A stretch of 64,000 bases of DNA from Methyloversatilis sp. XJ19-49. GTDB lineage: Bacteria; Pseudomonadota; Gammaproteobacteria; Burkholderiales; Rhodocyclaceae. Under the pieces are notes generated by a model, which searched no databases, was not told the DNA's origin, and worked only from the letters and a program-made list of their open reading frames with translations. Of the stretch, positions 8,643 to 15,723 are shown piece after piece. Within the stretch, counting starts at the first letter, position 1. The number at the start of each line of letters is the position of its first letter. The stretch spans positions 112,183-176,182 of the forward strand of contig NZ_JANINI010000006.1 of assembly GCF_024580145.1 (NCBI RefSeq), given 5' to 3'. The position numbers and the translations under genes are program-made.

Positions 8643-8939
8643 TCAGACGAAGCTGAGGATTTCCACCGTCACGTTCTCTTCGCCCATCTGGGCCTGACAG
8701 GCCAGGCGCGACTTGGAACTGACGCCGACGATCTCGTCGAGCTTCGCGTTTTCGGCGCGCTGGATCTTCGACAGGCTCTTGCGTCCTTCATTGATGGCGA
8801 CGTGGCATTCGCCGCATTTCGCTTCACCGTCGCACTTGCTGACCAGCTTTTCGCCGGCGGCCAGGATGGCAGCCAGCAGCGTGGTGCCGGCGGCGACTTC
8901 ACGGGTGCGTCCGGACGGCATGATGGTGAGGGTGGCCAT
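8643..8939 (-). CDS. 2Fe-2S ferredoxin of the nif operon
   Basis: A 98-aa plant/adrenodoxin-type ferredoxin. The cluster ligands are visible as SKCDGEAKCGECHVAINEG (C-X5-C-X2-C) and a distal Cys in SRLACQAQ. It probably carries electrons to or from nitrogenase maturation proteins or a reductase. AAGGAG precedes the ATG. It follows the SIR2-like gene and is distinct from the isc fdx at 21.6 kb. Confidence 0.88.
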   Translation of the reverse strand: MATLTIMPSGRTREVAAGTTLLAAILAAGEKLVSKCDGEAKCGECHVAINEGRKSLSKIQRAENAKLDEIVGVSSKSRLACQAQMGEENVTVEILSFV

Positions 8940-8974
8940 GGTGTGCTTCTCCTTTTCTGTGAGGGGGTGGGAAA

Positions 8975-9817
8975 TCAGGCCGCTTCGCTGAGCGGTGCCA
9001 TGCGGGCCGCAAATTCAGCCAGCGACATGTCGATGCGGGTGATGTTCTGTTCGGCCAGAAATTTCGCTTCCATGCGCGTCGGCTCCTCGGACAGCAGCGC
9101 CCAGTGCGTGTCGCTCGAACGCTTCATGATCTGGCGTGCGAAGGTGCGCGTGAGCTGGTCGTTGAAGCGGCAGCCGATGAACAGGAAGTGGCGGCCGGTG
9201 CGCAGCGCCTGGATCTCGGCCGGGATCGGTGTCTGGATGTCGATCTCCGTCAGCACTTCGACATAGTCGGAGTCCGACACCAGGTAGTTGCCGGCCGGGT
9301 TGCTGCTGCCGATCGGCTTGTACAGGATGGTCTGCCAGTCCGGTGTGCGGTCGGGCAGCGGATTGCCGTCGCTGTCGTACCAGCCGGTCCAGGTGCCGAA
9401 GTGTTCGGACTGCGACAGACCCTGCACCTCGCCCCACTTTACGCCGGCCGCCTGCAGCGCCGCCGCCATCGCTTCGTCGTACCAGGTGTCGACGATCAGC
9501 GGTACGCCGAGCGATGCCAGCCAGCTGTGCATGGCCGAGTAGTGCGGCGCCGCGGCGAATGCGGTATTCATCTGGTCGACCAGCGTCTTGCGGTGCTTGA
9601 AGTTTTCGATGAACTGCGCCGCCTGGGTCAGCCGGCCGCGGATCTTGTGCGGCACCGACACCTTCGCCGTGAGCAGCGCAACCAGCGCTTCGGGTGAGCC
9701 CGGCACGGCGTAGTCGGGCACCAGCGACAGCACGTGCTGGCCCAGGTAGGGCACGATGCGGCCTGCGCGCAGGCCATGTTCGAGTTCGGCGGGCAGATCG
9801 GTGAGAGTGCGGGTCAT
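8975..9817 (-). CDS. SIR2-like domain protein with altered active site
   Basis: A 280-aa protein resembling the bacterial SIR2_2 group, NAD-binding proteins often found as NADase effectors. The N-terminal nucleotide loop is GRIVPYLGQHV, where the usual GAG is replaced. The catalytic T-N-Y-D motif reads TWYD (111-114), so the Asn is Trp. The late FLFIGCRFNDQLTRTF segment matches the family's second nucleotide-contact strand. Without the Asn it may bind NAD or ADP-ribose but not hydrolyse it; that is an inference. It lies between the DegT-like and ferredoxin genes. Confidence 0.7.
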   Translation of the reverse strand: MTRTLTDLPAELEHGLRAGRIVPYLGQHVLSLVPDYAVPGSPEALVALLTAKVSVPHKIRGRLTQAAQFIENFKHRKTLVDQMNTAFAAAPHYSAMHSWLASLGVPLIVDTWYDEAMAAALQAAGVKWGEVQGLSQSEHFGTWTGWYDSDGNPLPDRTPDWQTILYKPIGSSNPAGNYLVSDSDYVEVLTEIDIQTPIPAEIQALRTGRHFLFIGCRFNDQLTRTFARQIMKRSSDTHWALLSEEPTRMEAKFLAEQNITRIDMSLAEFAARMAPLSEAA

Positions 9818-9844
9818 GATGGGTCCTCGAGCGATGCGTCGGGT

Positions 9845-10993
9845 TCAGTAGATGGCGGCGCCGGCGCCGACATTGGTCGCCGCGTCCTTCAGCGTCTTCA
9901 CCACGAAGCGAACTTCGTCCTCTTCGATGAAGCCGTGGAAGGGCAGCGCCAGCGAGCGGTCGCCGATGCGGTCGGTGTTCTTCAGCTGGCCGCGTTTGTA
10001 GCCGTACTGCTGGTAGTGGAACTGGTGGTGCAGCGGCCGGCAGTAGGCGGCCACCTCGATCGCTTCGGTGTCGAGGTCCTCGACCAGCTGCGCGCGCGCG
10101 CTCAGCGTGAAGCGCTTGCCCAGATGCACGACGTAGAGCATCCAGTGCACCTCGTCGACATCCTGCGCCAGGTAGGGCGGCTTGATGCCTTCGAAGGTCT
10201 GCATCTGCTGGTGGTACCAGACTTCGACCTGCTTGCGCCGGGCATGGATTTCGTCGATGCGTTCGGCCTGCGCGATGCCGATGGCGGCCGCGATGTCGCT
10301 CATGTTGGCGGCCAGCGGCACGCGGCTGCCGACCGACACCGAGTTACGGTCGGCCAACGCATGCGAGCGCAGGTAGCGCAGTTCGCTGGCGAGCTTCGCA
10401 TCGTCGGTGAGCACCATGCCGCCTTCGCCGCAGTTCAGCGCCAGCGGCTGCGAAAAGTCGAAGATGGACATGTCGCCGAACGTACCGACCAGCTGGCCCA
10501 TGTAGCGCGAGCCGATGGCTTCGGTCGAATCCTCGATCAGCGCGATGGCGTGCCGGTCGGCCAGTGCGCGCAGTTCGGCCCAAGCAGCCGGATGACCGTT
10601 GCAGTTGTTGGCCAGGATGGCGCGCGTGCGCGGCGTGATCGCATCGGCCACGGCCTGCGGCGCGACAGCGCCCGACCAGTAGTCGATGTCGGCCAGCACC
10701 GGCGTCGCGCCGGCATGCACGATGGCGTTGGCCACGTGGTGCCAGCTGTAGGCGCTGGCGATCACCTCGTCGCCCGGGCCGATGCCGAGCGCGCGCAGCG
10801 CCAGCCACGCGCCCATCATGCCGCTCGACACGGCCACCGCGTACTTGCGCGCGTGCAGGTCGGCGAACACCGATTCGAAGGCCTCCACCATCGGACCGCC
10901 GGACAGCCGGCCCGAATCCATGACCTGCGCCACCAGCTGCGCTTCGCGCGCGCCGAGGTCGGCAATCGAAAGAGGAATCCAGTCGCTGTCCAT
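9845..10993 (-). CDS. DegT/DnrJ/EryC1/StrS-family protein without the PLP lysine
   Basis: A 382-aa fold-type I aminotransferase homologue. It keeps SSGMMGAWLALRALGIGPGDEV (start of the large domain) and the PLP-ring Asp in LIEDSTEAIGS near 155. The Schiff-base segment reads FDFSQPLALNCGEGG (178-192); family members have Lys five residues before GEGG, where this protein has Leu184. It probably cannot act as an aminotransferase. It sits in the nif operon between the nifT-adjacent gene and the SIR2-like gene. No sugar-biosynthesis genes are near. Confidence 0.85.
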   Translation of the reverse strand: MDSDWIPLSIADLGAREAQLVAQVMDSGRLSGGPMVEAFESVFADLHARKYAVAVSSGMMGAWLALRALGIGPGDEVIASAYSWHHVANAIVHAGATPVLADIDYWSGAVAPQAVADAITPRTRAILANNCNGHPAAWAELRALADRHAIALIEDSTEAIGSRYMGQLVGTFGDMSIFDFSQPLALNCGEGGMVLTDDAKLASELRYLRSHALADRNSVSVGSRVPLAANMSDIAAAIGIAQAERIDEIHARRKQVEVWYHQQMQTFEGIKPPYLAQDVDEVHWMLYVVHLGKRFTLSARAQLVEDLDTEAIEVAAYCRPLHHQFHYQQYGYKRGQLKNTDRIGDRSLALPFHGFIEEDEVRFVVKTLKDAATNVGAGAAIY

Positions 10994-11007
10994 GGGCGTC
11001 TCCGGCG

Positions 11008-11271
11008 TCAGGGGTTCTGCGTCAGCACGATGCCGTCGGCGACCAGCGGATCGCTGGTCACCGACCAGCAGTGGCCGTCCGTGTGCATCAGGAAGAGGTC
11101 GCGATCGCCGATGCGCAGCGCCGGTGTTTCGCCACGCATGTCGAAGGCGTCGACGGTCGACGCGCGCAGGCCGGGAATCACCCGGCGCACGCCGTCGACT
11201 GCCTCGCGCAGGCTGGCGGCGGCAAGCGTGATGCGCGCCACCTGCGTCAGTTGTTCGGCGTCGAGTCCCAT
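11008..11271 (-). CDS. Small nif-operon protein downstream of nifT
   Basis: An 87-aa protein (MGLDAEQLTQVARITLAA start), with a helical first half and a beta-rich second half (ALRIGDRDLFLMHTDGHCWSV). Its start lies one base after the nifT stop, so the two are coupled. It may be the DUF6129 family, which I recall as nif-associated, but I cannot confirm this. Function is unknown. Confidence 0.7.
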   Translation of the reverse strand: MGLDAEQLTQVARITLAAASLREAVDGVRRVIPGLRASTVDAFDMRGETPALRIGDRDLFLMHTDGHCWSVTSDPLVADGIVLTQNP

Positions 11272-11272
11272 G

Positions 11273-11488
11273 TCAGTCGCGCCCCCCGGTGAGCCGGGCC
11301 TCGACGGTGATCGGCAGCCGCGTGTCGGCCGCCATCTCCGGCAGATCCAGCGTCCAGCCGTTGGCCAGCGTGATCTGGCCGCCCCACATGTCGGGCCGTT
11401 CCATCTGCACGATCGGCTCTTCGAGGTCCTTCTTCGGCACGTAGAGCGACAGTTCTCCCTTGCTGCTCTTGCGGATCATCACTTTCAT
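11273..11488 (-). CDS. nifT: NifT/FixU protein
   Basis: A 71-aa protein with the typical start MKVMIRKSSKGELSLYVPKK followed by DLEEPI and WGGQITLANGW. NifT/FixU is conserved in nif clusters, usually after nifK, but its role is unclear and deletions have mild effects. Here it has moved away from nifK and follows nifS by 32 bases in the nifB operon. Confidence 0.92.
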   Translation of the reverse strand: MKVMIRKSSKGELSLYVPKKDLEEPIVQMERPDMWGGQITLANGWTLDLPEMAADTRLPITVEARLTGGRD

Positions 11489-11520
11489 TGCCGGCTCCGT
11501 TCAGGATGGTTCATCGATGG

Positions 11521-12672
11521 TCAGTGGGTGGTCGCGGCAGCGGCGGCCGACGGCTGTTGCGGTGCGAGCGAGGACAGCGCCTGGATGACGCGGGCGATCT
11601 GTTCCGCGTCGTTGCCACGGCCGAGCGACAGCCGCACGGCGCCGAGCGCATCGGCGGCCGATACGCCCATCGCGCGCAGCACGTGAGATGCTTCGGTGCC
11701 GCCGGACGAACAGGCCGCGCCGGAAGAGGCGAAGATGCCCTGTCGCTCCAAACAGTCGAGTACGCGGTCGGCCGACAGACCGGCGATGGCCAGCATCAGC
11801 GTGTTCGGCAGCCGAGGAGATGCGGCGCCGAACACGGTCAGACCGGGCAGCATTTCGCGCAGGGCGGCTTCGAGCGTGTCGCGCAGCGCGCCCAGGCGCA
11901 GCCCGTCCGGCTGCATCGTTGCGCGGGCTGCCCTTGCTGCCACCGCAAAGCCGGCGATACCCGGCATGTTTTCGGTGCCGCCGCGCCGGCCGCGTTCCTG
12001 CTGGCCGGACAGCAGCGGCGGCCAGCTCAGTCCCTTGCGCACGATGAGCGCGCCGCAGCCCTTCGGACCGCCGAACTTGTGCGCCGACATCGACATCAGG
12101 TCGGCACCCCAGGCGGCGAAGTCGAGCGGCAACTTGCCGGCCATCTGTGTGGCGTCGACATGGAAGGGCACGCCGGCGGCGCGCGCCTGTGCGGCGATGT
12201 CGGTCACCGGCTGCAGCACGCCGGTTTCATTGTTGGCAGTCATCACCGACAACAGCGCCGCGGGCTGGGTCAGCGCCGTCGCCAGTGCATCCAGCTGCAG
12301 CCGACCCTGGCCATCCACCGGCAGCAGTTCGACTGCAATGCCGACTTCACGCAGCCGCAGCGCGGCCTTCATGAAGCCGCTGTGTTCAGTCGCCGACAGC
12401 AGCACGCGCGGTGCTGCGCCGGCACGGGACAGTGCACCGCTGAGCGCGTGGTGATTGGCTTCGGTGGCGCCGCTGGTGAACACCACCTCGACCGGCTGCG
12501 CACCTGCCAGCGCGGCCACTTCGGCGCGTGCCTGCGCCAGTGCGCCGCGCGCCTGCTGACCGAATCCATGCTTCGACGAAGGGTTGCCCCAGCCGCTGCG
12601 CAGGCAGTCGGTCACCGCTTCGATCACTTCCGGCAGTGGCGGCGTGGTGGCGTTGTGGTCGAGATAGATCAT
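11521..12672 (-). CDS. nifS: Cysteine desulfurase NifS
   Basis: A 383-aa PLP enzyme that removes sulfur from cysteine for nitrogenase metal clusters. It starts MIYLDHNATTPPLPEV. The PLP lysine is in MSMSAHKFGGPKG and the catalytic Cys loop is SSGAACSSGG. The last codons are Ala-rich. The start at 12672 overlaps the upstream gene's stop by four bases (ATGA), giving coupled translation. The class I NifS/IscS fold is clear. The window holds a second desulfurase (iscS at 25.1 kb). Confidence 0.93.
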   Translation of the reverse strand: MIYLDHNATTPPLPEVIEAVTDCLRSGWGNPSSKHGFGQQARGALAQARAEVAALAGAQPVEVVFTSGATEANHHALSGALSRAGAAPRVLLSATEHSGFMKAALRLREVGIAVELLPVDGQGRLQLDALATALTQPAALLSVMTANNETGVLQPVTDIAAQARAAGVPFHVDATQMAGKLPLDFAAWGADLMSMSAHKFGGPKGCGALIVRKGLSWPPLLSGQQERGRRGGTENMPGIAGFAVAARAARATMQPDGLRLGALRDTLEAALREMLPGLTVFGAASPRLPNTLMLAIAGLSADRVLDCLERQGIFASSGAACSSGGTEASHVLRAMGVSAADALGAVRLSLGRGNDAEQIARVIQALSSLAPQQPSAAAAATTH

Positions 12673-13037
12673 GGCCAGAACACCCGTTGCGGGTCCTCGC
12701 ACAGCACGTCGAGCAGGGCGTCCAGCCGGACGCCCTTCGAGTGCCTGACCCAGCTCGCGCTGGCATGGTCGCGCCGGCTCAGCGTCCAGCCGCCGCCCGT
12801 GCGTTGCAGCAGCGCAATGTCGATGACGCCGCCGTCCGGATCGACATTGCGCGAACAGCACGGACTGGTGACCACCCAGCCGTCGTCCGAAGCCTGCACG
12901 TCGGGCCGCACGTAGCGGTAGCGCTCGCGCCGCTCCAGTGCACGCAGCACGCGTCGGCGCAGCAGTTCGCTCTCGGCGACCACGGCGTGCGGTGCGTGCT
13001 GCGGCTGCCGGGCGGGCGGGCGGGTGCGCGGGTTCAT
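12669..13037 (-). CDS. Conserved nif-operon protein of unknown function
   Basis: A 122-aa basic protein. After an Arg/Pro-rich start, the core reads VLRALERRERYRYVRP, then SPCCSRNVDPDGGVIDIAL with a double Cys, then WTLSRRDHASASWV. This pattern suggests a small beta-domain that might bind metal through CC, but I cannot name the family. It is translationally coupled to nifS by an ATGA overlap and follows nifZ2, so a helper role in cluster assembly is plausible. Confidence 0.7.
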   Translation of the reverse strand: MNPRTRPPARQPQHAPHAVVAESELLRRRVLRALERRERYRYVRPDVQASDDGWVVTSPCCSRNVDPDGGVIDIALLQRTGGGWTLSRRDHASASWVRHSKGVRLDALLDVLCEDPQRVFWP

Positions 13038-13055
13038 TGGGCGGACGCGCGGCGG

Positions 13056-13325
13056 TCAGGCCGGCGCGATTTCCTCTTCGAGCACACCGACCACACAGGG
13101 TCGCGGCTTGTCGTCGGTGCCCACCGGACCGTCGGCGAATTCGACCATGTAGACCGGCAGGTTGGCTTCTTCGTGATGCCCGATCTGTACGATTTCGCCG
13201 GTCGAACCTTCGGCCACCAGCAGGGCGTCGAGCGGCACCTCCGGGTGCGAGCCATCGTTGAACAGATCGGTCAGCGCCGTGACGCGCTGACCCCATTCGA
13301 ATTTCGGTTCGCGCAGTTCAAACAC
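13056..13325 (-). CDS. Second NifZ-domain protein
   Basis: An 89-aa protein with the NifZ pattern: PKFEWGQRVTALTDLFNDGS and later GSTGEIVQIGHHEE and YMVEFADG. The start is set to GTG at 13325 because GGGAGA sits just before it and the sequence further upstream has no NifZ character. It overlaps nifZ1 by eight bases. NifZ helps form the second P-cluster. In A. vinelandii NifZ is longer, so two short NifZ proteins here may replace one two-domain protein. Confidence 0.8.
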   Translation of the reverse strand: MFELREPKFEWGQRVTALTDLFNDGSHPEVPLDALLVAEGSTGEIVQIGHHEEANLPVYMVEFADGPVGTDDKPRPCVVGVLEEEIAPA

Positions 13326-13671
13326 GTTCGTCTCCCGCCTTGATGGCCGCCAATTGCGTGACACGATCGCCGAGTATCTCGATCACGTGCGGCGGCAGGT
13401 TGTCGAGCGATACCAGTTCGCGACCGCGCATGCCGACGCGATGGCCGGTACCGAGGAACTCGACCGCATAGATGTAGTACTGCTGCAGGAAGGTGCCGAT
13501 CGAGGTGACGAATCCGACGTCCCCCTTCTTGGCCAGCACCTCGCCGATGTCCTTGCCGCAATACGTTCCGTCGTTGCGGATCGTGAACCGGCTGACCACT
13601 TTTTCGCCGTACTGGAAGATCGGGTCGGCGGTCAGTTCGACCGTGTCGCTGTCGCGGCTGATGTCACTCAT
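13318..13671 (-). CDS. nifZ: NifZ
   Basis: A 117-aa NifZ-family protein. The motif is IFQYGEKVVSRFTIRNDGTY followed by KKGDVGFVTSIGTFLQQYYI and AVEFLG. NifZ assists P-cluster maturation on NifDK. It overlaps the LRV gene upstream by eight bases and nifZ2 downstream by eight, so the three are translated together. Confidence 0.92.
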   Translation of the reverse strand: MSDISRDSDTVELTADPIFQYGEKVVSRFTIRNDGTYCGKDIGEVLAKKGDVGFVTSIGTFLQQYYIYAVEFLGTGHRVGMRGRELVSLDNLPPHVIEILGDRVTQLAAIKAGDERV

Positions 13672-14464
13672 GCTGTGCTCCCGTCTGCTGGTCCAGTGTC
13701 TTCAGGCGCGCGAGCGCTTCTTCGCGCACCTCCGCCTCCTCGTCGCCTTGCGCCATCAGGCGAGCAAGCTCGCGGCCGGCGCGCTGCGCCACTTCCCAGC
13801 GCACTTCCCACGCCGGGTCGTGCGCCATGCGGTACAGCTGCGCCACCGGCAGCCGCGCCACCACCTCGCGCCGCACCGCGATCTCGCGGTCGTCGCACAT
13901 GCGCAGCAGCGCCGGCATGCCGACCCGCTTGACCGCTTCGAGCCGCACCTCCCACTCACGGTCATCGAGCATCCGCGGGACCAGCGCTTCGGGCAGCCGG
14001 CGCGCCACCAGCTTGCGCACGTAGTAGTCGTCGTCGTTGGCCATCGCCAGCAGTTCGCGTCCTTCCAGGCGCATCGCCACGCGGATGCGCACTTCGCGAT
14101 GCGGGTCGTTGCGCAGGCGCACCGCCTGCGTCAGCGGCAGGCGCACGGCCACCGACAGGCGCACCGTTTCGTCCTCGTCGTCGATCAGCGGCTGCAGGTG
14201 GAATACGTCGGCCTGCCGGCAGGCGATGGCGCGCACTTCGAAATACGGGTGCGCCAGGTAGTCGTTGCTGACCTCCGGATTCCAGCGGAAGAAGCGATCG
14301 ATGCGCTTGGCATAGCGGTCCTGCACGCAGGCGTGGCCGCGCTCGCAGCGGATCAGTTCGCTGCGCGTGCCACAGGTCGTGCAGTCGAGCGGTACGCCGT
14401 GCCAGTCGACCGGCGGAATGTCGTCCTCGACGCCGACCGGATCCGTGGGTCCGGTGATCATCAC
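13664..14464 (-). CDS. LRV protein: 4Fe-4S leucine-rich repeat variant
   Basis: A 266-aa protein. The N-terminal cluster domain has cysteines in LDCTTCGTRSELIRCERGHAC. About eight helical repeats of some 24 residues follow, with wording such as LAHPYFEVRAIACRQ, LINDPHREVRIRVAMRL-like units and DREWEVRLEAVKRV. This matches the LRV iron-sulfur protein of A. vinelandii, whose structure is a right-handed superhelix of alternating alpha and 3-10 helices. Its partner is unknown. Its start overlaps the TPR gene stop by four bases. Confidence 0.9.
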   Translation of the reverse strand: MMITGPTDPVGVEDDIPPVDWHGVPLDCTTCGTRSELIRCERGHACVQDRYAKRIDRFFRWNPEVSNDYLAHPYFEVRAIACRQADVFHLQPLIDDEDETVRLSVAVRLPLTQAVRLRNDPHREVRIRVAMRLEGRELLAMANDDDYYVRKLVARRLPEALVPRMLDDREWEVRLEAVKRVGMPALLRMCDDREIAVRREVVARLPVAQLYRMAHDPAWEVRWEVAQRAGRELARLMAQGDEEAEVREEALARLKTLDQQTGAQHE

Positions 14465-15021
14465 GCCTCCACCCGGCTTGCCTTGGCCACGTCCGGGCAG
14501 TCCTCGTAGCCGATGTCGTCGCGTCCCATGCGGGCGAGCACGTCGTCAAGCACGCGGTGACCGACCCGGTTGGCCGGGTCCAGTTCGGCCAGTCGGGCGA
14601 GTGCGGCGCGACCGGTGTCGTGGTCGCCCAGACGCAGGTTCAGATAGGCAAAGCCCTTCAGCGAAAACAGATAGAAGCGCGGCAGCGGCTCGAGTGCGCC
14701 GAAGCGCGCGTCCGCGCCCACCTGCCGCCAGTCGGACGGCAGCCCGAGAGCGGCCGACGCCATGGCGAGTGCGCGCAGCGAAACGGCAAGTGCCTCGTCC
14801 AGCCGGTTGCCGTAGAAGTGGAAGCGGTACAGCGCGATCAGCGTGGCCGGATGGTGCGGCGCCAGTGCGTGGGCCTGATCGAGCAGCGCGAGCGCTTCTT
14901 CGACCTGGCCCCGGATGAGGCCGGCACGACCGATCAGGCGCTCGGCTTCGGCGGGCAGGCCGCCGCCGAGCACCGCCAGATCGAAGTCGGCGATGTCATC
15001 CGTTTGCCTCTCCGACCACAT
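14461..15021 (-). CDS. TPR-like nif-operon protein
   Basis: A 186-aa protein of paired helices that read as tetratricopeptide-like repeats: AEAERLIGRAGLIRGQVEEA, LDQAHALAPHHPATLIALYR, NRLDEALAVSLRALAMASAA and later RLGDHDTGRAALARLAELDP. It ends with GYEDCPDVAKA. It probably acts as a protein-interaction scaffold. The ATG at 15021 is chosen over a longer frame because it follows the upstream IscA-like stop by ten bases. It is coupled to the LRV gene. Confidence 0.8.
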   Translation of the reverse strand: MWSERQTDDIADFDLAVLGGGLPAEAERLIGRAGLIRGQVEEALALLDQAHALAPHHPATLIALYRFHFYGNRLDEALAVSLRALAMASAALGLPSDWRQVGADARFGALEPLPRFYLFSLKGFAYLNLRLGDHDTGRAALARLAELDPANRVGHRVLDDVLARMGRDDIGYEDCPDVAKASRVEA

Positions 15022-15031
15022 CGCAGTGCCC

Positions 15032-15454
15032 TCAGCCGCGCCGGATCGCGTCGATGCCGACCGACACGACGCCGGGCATCGCGTGGCTGTCGCCATGACC
15101 GCTGGCGTGGCTGTGCGTCGCCTGCGCACCGGTCGAACTGCTGCTGCACGCGCACGGGGCCTGATTCGGGTTGATGAAGGTCAAGCCGCTCTTGGTCGGG
15201 GTGTCCGAGAAATCGATCGTCACGCCTTCGAGCAGCAGGCGCGATTCGGCCGGCAGGAAGAGGCGTACGCCGGAGGTCTCGACCAGCGCATCGCCCGCCT
15301 GCAGCTGGGCCTCGACGGTGAACTCCGAATTGAAGCCGGAGCAGCCGCCCGCGCTGACCTGCAGGCGGAAGCCGGCGCCTTCGGGCTCGCCGGAGAAGCG
15401 CACCATGCGCGACATGAACTTTGCTGCTGCGGGTGTCAGGGTTACGTTTGTCAT
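15032..15454 (-). CDS. HesB/IscA-type Fe-S carrier of the nif operon
   Basis: A 140-aa A-type carrier. The first ligand Cys is in VSAGGCSGFNS and the C-terminal pair in APCACSSSS, matching the C-X(n)-C-X-C layout. It has an extra His-rich tail (THSHASGHGDSHAMPG) absent from ordinary IscA, which might bind metal. It lies between the nifB-adjacent ferredoxin and the TPR gene, as NifIscA does in Azotobacter-like clusters. It should pass Fe-S clusters to nitrogenase maturation proteins. Confidence 0.88.
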   Translation of the reverse strand: MTNVTLTPAAAKFMSRMVRFSGEPEGAGFRLQVSAGGCSGFNSEFTVEAQLQAGDALVETSGVRLFLPAESRLLLEGVTIDFSDTPTKSGLTFINPNQAPCACSSSSTGAQATHSHASGHGDSHAMPGVVSVGIDAIRRG

Positions 15455-15464
15455 GGGTCTTTCC

Positions 15465-15665
15465 TTACGCTGCAAGGGGAAGAATGCAATGGTCGACCGG
15501 ACACACCGCCACACATTGCGATGTGTCGTAGTCGCCTTCGCATTCCGTGCATTTATCGGGGTCGATGATGAAGATGTTCTTTTTTTCGCTGATGGCTTCG
15601 TTCGGACATTCCGGCTCGCAGGCCGAACAGCCGGTACAGAGGTCGGCGATGATCTTGAGCGACAT
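15465..15665 (-). CDS. fdxN: 2x[4Fe-4S] ferredoxin next to nifB
   Basis: A 66-aa bacterial-type ferredoxin. The motifs are LCTGCSACEPECP and CTECEGDYDTSQCVAVCP, with the eight-residue insert between the second and third Cys that marks FdxN-like proteins. The gene directly follows nifB (spacer about 58 bases). FdxN-type ferredoxins support NifB activity and nitrogenase electron flow. Confidence 0.9.
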   Translation of the reverse strand: MSLKIIADLCTGCSACEPECPNEAISEKKNIFIIDPDKCTECEGDYDTSQCVAVCPVDHCILPLAA

Positions 15666-15723
15666 GGTGATCTCCCTTCGGAAGTGACCGCGGCACGCTG
15701 CCGCGGTCGCGTGGGTCATCGGG

